Assembly: GCA_900768005.1 (NCBI GenBank)
Contig: CAAGBE010000003.1
Coordinates: 1-10,161 of the forward strand
Reading direction: 5' to 3'
From: Clostridia bacterium
GTDB lineage: Bacteria > Bacillota > Clostridia > UMGS1883
DNA: 10,161 nt
The notes beneath the pieces were generated by a model. That model searched no databases, was not told the origin of the DNA, and saw nothing but the letters and a program-made list of their open reading frames with translations. The translations under genes were made by a program, and so were the position numbers. This document shows, piece by piece, positions 7,182-10,161 of the stretch (positions within the stretch are counted from its first letter, which is position 1; every line of letters begins with the position of its first letter).

Positions 7182-7203
7182 GGATGTAAAATTTTTTACA
7201 CCC
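7182..7203. promoter_or_regulatory. Operator-like inverted repeat at the transcription start of the hydrolase gene
   Basis: Arms GGATGTAAAA (7182-7191) and TTTTACACCC (7194-7203) are complementary at nine of ten positions around a TT centre. It lies immediately downstream of the -10 box, covering the predicted +1 near 7200. The 22-base dyad at this position suggests a repressor site; the regulator is not identified. Confidence 0.55.
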
Positions 7204-7206
7204 CAT

Positions 7207-7235
7207 ATTCTACCACCTTTGTTTTTGAATGTCAA
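7207..7235 (-). promoter_or_regulatory. Sigma-A promoter of the ceramidase-family gene
   Basis: On the minus strand a perfect -35 TTGACA (7230-7235), a 17-base spacer and -10 TAGAAT (7207-7212). The leader is about 44 bases and contains the operator-like dyad. Confidence 0.83.
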
Positions 7236-7262
7236 TAATTCCAGGTTATAATAAAAAGTTTT

Positions 7263-7613
7263 TTAATATTTATTATTGTTGCAACAAGGTTTAAAGAAAG
7301 TTGTTATATCAACCTCGCAAATACCGTCTTTTTCTGTAAAGCCAAGGCGTTTAAGCCCGCCGGACAGTGTTTCATTTTTGCAGAAACCTTTCTTAACGCC
7401 TTGTAAATCAAGATAGTTAAGTGTTGCCCTGACAAGAAGCTCGAACACATCGTCACGGTCAACTATTGTAAAAATTTCTCCCTCTTTGGAGAAAATACAA
7501 TGACCGGGACTCTTTTCATTTTCCTGCGCCCACGCCATCAGAATACCGTCATTTTCTATGTCGGATACTGATTTTATTATTCTTGAATCATCTATTACTG
7601 TTACGCGAATCAT
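7263..7613 (-). CDS. Hypothetical 116-aa protein, weakly GNAT-like, co-transcribed with rluB
   Basis: I do not recognise this gene with certainty. It encodes 116 residues: an N-terminal beta-rich part (MIRVTVIDDS), a helix-like DVFELLVRATLNYLDLQG at about 55-72, and a C-terminal GGLKRLGFTEKDG (85-97) followed by CEVDITTFFKPCC (99-111). The helix, 'LGF' and 'vdi..fF' pattern resembles the C-terminal half of GNAT acetyltransferases, but the acetyl-CoA loop Q/R-x-x-G-x-G/A is not apparent, so a degenerate or truncated acyltransferase fold is only a possibility. A terminal CysCys pair and a preceding Cys108-region could bind metal or form a disulfide. The ATG overlaps the rluB stop (ATGA), so translation is coupled. 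No convincing terminator follows it, so transcripts may run into the next gene. Confidence 0.7.
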   Translation of the reverse strand: MIRVTVIDDSRIIKSVSDIENDGILMAWAQENEKSPGHCIFSKEGEIFTIVDRDDVFELLVRATLNYLDLQGVKKGFCKNETLSGGLKRLGFTEKDGICEVDITTFFKPCCNNNKY

Positions 7614-8323
7614 TTATTTTTACCTCTTAACTTATTAATCTCAGCATCGGAAAGCTTTCTCCATTTTCCCTCGGGAAGATTACCCAGAGTGAGCGAGCCG
7701 ACGGATATTCTCTTCAGGCTCATTACATTTGCACCTACGGCATCAAGCATTCTTCTGACCTGACGGTTTTTTCCCTCATGAATGGTTATTTTAACCTCAA
7801 ATCCCTTTTGCGGACGCTTGATATTCTCCGCCTTGGCAGGAGCCGTTAAGATTCCGTCAAGGTCAATCCCGCTACGGAGTCTTTCAAGCTGACTCTCGTC
7901 AAGAGGCTTATCCACGCGGGCAATATAGGTTTTGTCTACAATATGTTTGGGATGAGTAAGGATATTCGCAAACTCCCCGTCATTTGTCATAATGAGAAGT
8001 CCCGTTGTATCAAAGTCAAGTCTGCCAACGGGATATATGCGTGCCCTTATATCCGACACAAGCTGCATAACCGTAGGTCTGCCCAAATCATCAGAAACCG
8101 TCGTAACATAGTTCTTCGGTTTATTAAGGGCAATGTAGTATTTTTTATTCTCCGGCTCAATTACTCTGCCGTCAATTTCAACCACATCACGGTCGGGGTC
8201 AATAACACAGCCCATATAGTCAACGAGTTCGCCGTTTACGTATACTCTGCCGCTTTCTATTATTTTTTCTGCGCTTCGTCTGGAAGCTATGCCGCATTCA
8301 GCAATAAATTTCTGTAATCTCAT
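7610..8323 (-). CDS. rluB: 23S rRNA pseudouridine synthase, RluB/RsuA family
   Basis: A 237-residue enzyme. An S4 RNA-binding domain spans about residues 1-48 (MRLQKFIAECGIASRRSAEK onward). The catalytic domain has LNKPKNYVTT at 66-75, GRLDFDTTGLLIMTNDG at 100-116 with catalytic Asp103, KTYIARV at 131-137, and a C-terminal EGKNRQVRRMLDAVG at 183-197. The family converts uridine to pseudouridine in rRNA; RluB acts on 23S rRNA, while RsuA and RluE/F-like members share the motifs, so the exact site is inferred. Length matches the usual 230-250 residues of Firmicutes proteins. The start at 8323 is supported by GGAG at 8330-8333 and by the domain boundary; the longer frame to 8362 runs back into the promoter -10 region. 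Confidence 0.92.
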   Translation of the reverse strand: MRLQKFIAECGIASRRSAEKIIESGRVYVNGELVDYMGCVIDPDRDVVEIDGRVIEPENKKYYIALNKPKNYVTTVSDDLGRPTVMQLVSDIRARIYPVGRLDFDTTGLLIMTNDGEFANILTHPKHIVDKTYIARVDKPLDESQLERLRSGIDLDGILTAPAKAENIKRPQKGFEVKITIHEGKNRQVRRMLDAVGANVMSLKRISVGSLTLGNLPEGKWRKLSDAEINKLRGKNK

Positions 8324-8329
8324 AACTAA

Positions 8330-8333
8330 CTCC
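8330..8333 (-). promoter_or_regulatory. Ribosome binding site fixing the rluB start
   Basis: GGAG on the minus strand, six bases before the ATG at 8321-8323. Confidence 0.65.
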
Positions 8334-8352
8334 ATAAAAAATACTTGAGGAC

Positions 8353-8382
8353 ATTTTATCATAAATAGTGTACTATTGTCAA
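8353..8382 (-). promoter_or_regulatory. Sigma-A promoter of the rluB unit
   Basis: On the minus strand -35 TTGACA (8377-8382), an 18-base spacer and -10 TAAAAT (8353-8358). The spacer holds a small dyad, ATAGT-GT-ACTAT (8365-8376 on the plus strand), which may be a chance match or a weak operator. The leader is only about 23 bases. Confidence 0.72.
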
Positions 8383-8398
8383 TTTTTATCTTGAGCAG

Positions 8399-8427
8399 TT
8401 GACTAATTTTGAAAAGAGTTATATAAT
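8399..8427 (+). promoter_or_regulatory. Sigma-A promoter of the GTPase pair
   Basis: -35 TTGACT (8399-8404), a 17-base spacer and a perfect -10 TATAAT (8422-8427), back to back with the rluB promoter. A dyad GTTAT-ATA-ATAAC (8418-8430) overlaps the -10 box. Relatives of these GTPases are often controlled by Zur-type repressors, but the dyad does not have a clear Zur-box sequence. Start near 8434, leader about 32 bases, with AGGAAG at 8451-8456 as ribosome binding site. Confidence 0.8.
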
Positions 8428-8466
8428 AACATATTGGAAATATAAGAAATAGGAAGTGTATTTAAA

Positions 8467-9618
8467 ATGACAAAAATAGATATTTTCTCCGGCTTTTTGG
8501 GAGCAGGAAAAACCACTCTTATAAAGAAGCTTATTAAAGAAGCTTTTAACGGAGAAAAGCTTGTTCTTATTGAAAACGAGTTTGGGGAAATCGGTATTGA
8601 CGGAGGTTTTATGCAGGACGCAGGAATTGAGGTTAATGAAATGAATTCCGGCTGTATATGCTGCAGTCTTGTAGGCGATTTTGAAAAGGCACTTGAAAAG
8701 GTACTTCAGGAGTACCATCCTGACAGAATTCTTATCGAGCCATCTGGCGTAGGTAAGCTGAGCGATGTTATAAAAGCCGTAAAAGGTGTTACCTCCGACG
8801 AGGTTGTTCTTAACAGCTATTGTGTGGTTGCCGACGCAAAAAAATGCAAGATGTATATGAAAAATTTTGGTGAGTTTTACAACGACCAGATTGAAAATGC
8901 ATCCTGCATCATTTTAAGTCATACGGCATCACTTACCGAGGACAAGCTCCACAGCTCGGTAGAGCTTATCCGCGAGCATAACAAGGATGCACAGATTGTC
9001 ACAACAGATTGGGACGAGCTTGAAGGCAAAGCAATTCTTGCAGTAATTGAAAATATTGATACATTAAAGGCTGATATGGAGGAGCTTGAACACGAGCACC
9101 ATCATCACCATCACGAGCATAGTGATGAATGTACCTGCGGTTGCCACGACCACGAGCATCATCATCATGACCACGGTGAAGAATGTACCTGCGGTTGCCA
9201 CGACCATGAGCACCATCATCACCACGATGAACATTGTGATTGCGGTTGCCATGACCATGAGCATCACCATCATCACCACCACGAACACGGTGAAGAATGT
9301 ACCTGCGGTTGTCACGACCATGAGCATCACCATCACCATGCCGACGAAGTATTCTCCAGTTGGGGCAGTGAAACCGTCCGCACCTATACACAGGAGGAAA
9401 TCAAAAATATTCTCAGTGAGCTTGACAGCGTATCCTACGGAATCATTCTCCGTGCAAAAGGTATTGTTAAGAGCGAAGACGGATGGATTCACTTCGACTA
9501 TGTTCCCGGCGAGGCTGACGTAAGAATTGGCACCAGCAGTACAATCGGAAGAATTTGTGTAATTGGTTCAAAAATTGATGAAAAGAAAATTGCCGAGCTT
9601 TTTAAGGAGAAATTATAA
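8467..9618 (+). CDS. G3E (CobW/COG0523) GTPase with His/Cys-rich metal-binding insert
   Basis: A 383-residue metallochaperone-type GTPase. Walker A is GFLGAGKTT at 9-17, the metal-binding CxCC motif is GCICCSL at 62-68 (Cys63, 65, 66), and LIEPSGVG at 89-96 is the Walker B/switch region. Residues 209-291 are a low-complexity insert with 40 His and 12 Cys. Residues 297-383 form the CobW C-terminal domain. The family uses GTP hydrolysis to deliver or allocate metals such as zinc, cobalt or nickel; the insert fits metal storage, and zinc is my guess. The base-recognition NKxD motif is degenerate, reading SHTA at 151-154, so guanine specificity is unclear. It starts its own plus-strand operon and its TAA overlaps the next ATG (TAATG), linking it to a second G3E protein. 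Confidence 0.93.
   Translation: MTKIDIFSGFLGAGKTTLIKKLIKEAFNGEKLVLIENEFGEIGIDGGFMQDAGIEVNEMNSGCICCSLVGDFEKALEKVLQEYHPDRILIEPSGVGKLSDVIKAVKGVTSDEVVLNSYCVVADAKKCKMYMKNFGEFYNDQIENASCIILSHTASLTEDKLHSSVELIREHNKDAQIVTTDWDELEGKAILAVIENIDTLKADMEELEHEHHHHHHEHSDECTCGCHDHEHHHHDHGEECTCGCHDHEHHHHHDEHCDCGCHDHEHHHHHHHEHGEECTCGCHDHEHHHHHADEVFSSWGSETVRTYTQEEIKNILSELDSVSYGIILRAKGIVKSEDGWIHFDYVPGEADVRIGTSSTIGRICVIGSKIDEKKIAELFKEKL
9127..9339 (+). repeat. Four in-frame tandem Cys/His modules inside the GTPase
   Basis: Four copies of a module C-x-C-G-C-H-D-H-E followed by four to seven His, starting near residues 222, 240, 257 and 278. Spacing between starts is 18, 17 and 21 residues. The DNA copies are near-identical around TGCGGTTGCCACGACCA-type sequence, with synonymous His codons alternating cat/cac. 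The third copy is the most diverged (starts C-D-C, lacks the GEE lead). The array probably arose by unequal duplication and is probably length-variable between strains. Confidence 0.92.
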
Positions 9619-10136
9619 TGAAAGAAATTCCAGTATATTTATTCCTTGGTTTTTTGGAGTCAGGAAAGACAAAATTCATTCAGGATACACTCTGTGACGA
9701 GCGTTTTAATAACGGTGAAAAGACACTTCTTATCGTATGCGAGGAGGGTATCGAAGAGTACGAGCCTACCCTCTTCTCGGGAAGCAATGTAATGATAAAG
9801 GCTATCGAAGATGCGGAAGAATTAACCGCAAAGGCACTTTCCAAAATGGCAAAGGAATCTGCCTCTGAAAGAGTAATTATTGAATACAACGGAATGTGGC
9901 CTATTGAAATACTTTTTAATAATCTTCCCAAAGGATTCAGGATTGTTCAGTGTATGATGTTTGCAGATGCAACCACATTCACAAATTACAACCAGAATAT
10001 GCGTAATCAGACGGTTGACAAGTTAAAGGTAAGCGAGCTTGTAGTTTTTAACCGAATGAATAAAAGCATTGACAAAATGGAGCTTCACAAGATTGTCCGG
10101 GGGGTGACCCGCCGCTGTGACATCGCATGCGAATAG
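9618..10136 (+). CDS. Second G3E-type GTPase, apparently cut short by an in-frame TAG
   Basis: A P-loop GTPase of the CobW-like superfamily. Walker A is GFLESGKT at 11-18; other landmarks are VIIEYNGMWP at 86-95, MMFADATTF at 113-121 and ELVVFNR at 140-146, then MELHKIVRGVTRR (154-166). Only 172 residues are read before a TAG at 10134-10136, whereas family members are usually much longer and go on past this point. After the TAG the same frame encodes P-D-G-N-V-E-Y-D-D to the window end, resembling the family's continuation, with Tyr expected where the TAG lies. This suggests a nonsense mutation or sequencing error. It has no CxCC motif. It is translationally coupled to the upstream GTPase and probably works with it in metal handling; in other Firmicutes a permease and a TIGR03943-type gene often follow. 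Confidence 0.82.
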   Translation: MKEIPVYLFLGFLESGKTKFIQDTLCDERFNNGEKTLLIVCEEGIEEYEPTLFSGSNVMIKAIEDAEELTAKALSKMAKESASERVIIEYNGMWPIEILFNNLPKGFRIVQCMMFADATTFTNYNQNMRNQTVDKLKVSELVVFNRMNKSIDKMELHKIVRGVTRRCDIACE

Positions 10137-10161
10137 CCTGACGGAAATGTTGAGTACGACG

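Noticed and set aside
7236..7262. A-run/T-run dyad after the 116-aa gene, considered as a terminator
   Set aside because: It can pair only by A-T bases with almost no loop and no G/C in the stem, so it is not a credible terminator.
9127..9339. Possible CRISPR-like or minisatellite array
   Set aside because: The repeats stay in frame, encode conserved Cys/His modules and lack unique spacers of uniform length, so they are protein repeats.
8999..9492. Long minus-strand frames opposite the His-rich array
   Set aside because: They are made of Met/Val or Asp/Gly-Asp runs created by the complement of cat/cac His codons; no start signals.

Overview
The window looks like part of a chromosome from an anaerobic low-to-moderate-GC Firmicute, probably a gut-type Clostridia (Oscillospiraceae/Lachnospiraceae-like). 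The clues are strong AGGAGG-type ribosome binding sites, textbook sigma-A promoters with 17-18 nt spacers, a sodium-pumping decarboxylase cluster, a YtrA-type GntR/ABC operon, and a pair of G3E (CobW-like) GTPases of the Firmicutes type. Genes are tightly packed. Everything up to about 8.35 kb reads on the minus strand and the last two genes read on the plus strand. No gene-free stretch exceeds 300 bases. I see no tRNA, rRNA, CRISPR array or insertion sequence.

Left part (1-2163, minus): the start of a biotin-dependent decarboxylase operon. From its promoter at 2135-2163 it reads carboxyltransferase subunit, OadG-type small membrane subunit, then a biotin-carrier subunit cut by the left edge. 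The expected next gene is the membrane Na+-pump beta subunit, which lies outside the window.

Middle (2199-5761, minus): a four-gene operon with its own promoter and terminator: GntR/YtrA-type repressor, ABC ATPase, ABC-2 permease with a large C-terminal extracytoplasmic region, and a 54-aa DUF3006-like protein. Junctions overlap or nearly touch, so the genes are probably translated together. The repressor probably controls the whole unit.

Next (5774-7235, minus): a single-gene unit for a ceramidase-family (HTHTGPE) hydrolase, with a strong promoter, a well-formed inverted repeat at the transcription start and a terminator. Upstream of it (7263-8382, minus) is a two-gene unit: rluB-type pseudouridine synthase and an overlapping 116-aa protein of unknown function.

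Right part (8399-10161, plus), divergent from rluB: two G3E GTPases joined by a TAATG junction. The first carries four repeated Cys/His modules within an 83-residue His-rich insert, which points to metal storage or delivery. The second appears interrupted by an in-frame TAG, because the reading frame beyond it still encodes family-like sequence up to the window edge.

I did not find a clearly new multi-gene system. The points most worth following are the TAG in the second GTPase, the metal-binding repeat array, the Ser-to-Asn change in the ceramidase-family protein together with its operator-like repeat, and the unannotated DUF3006-like gene in the ABC operon.
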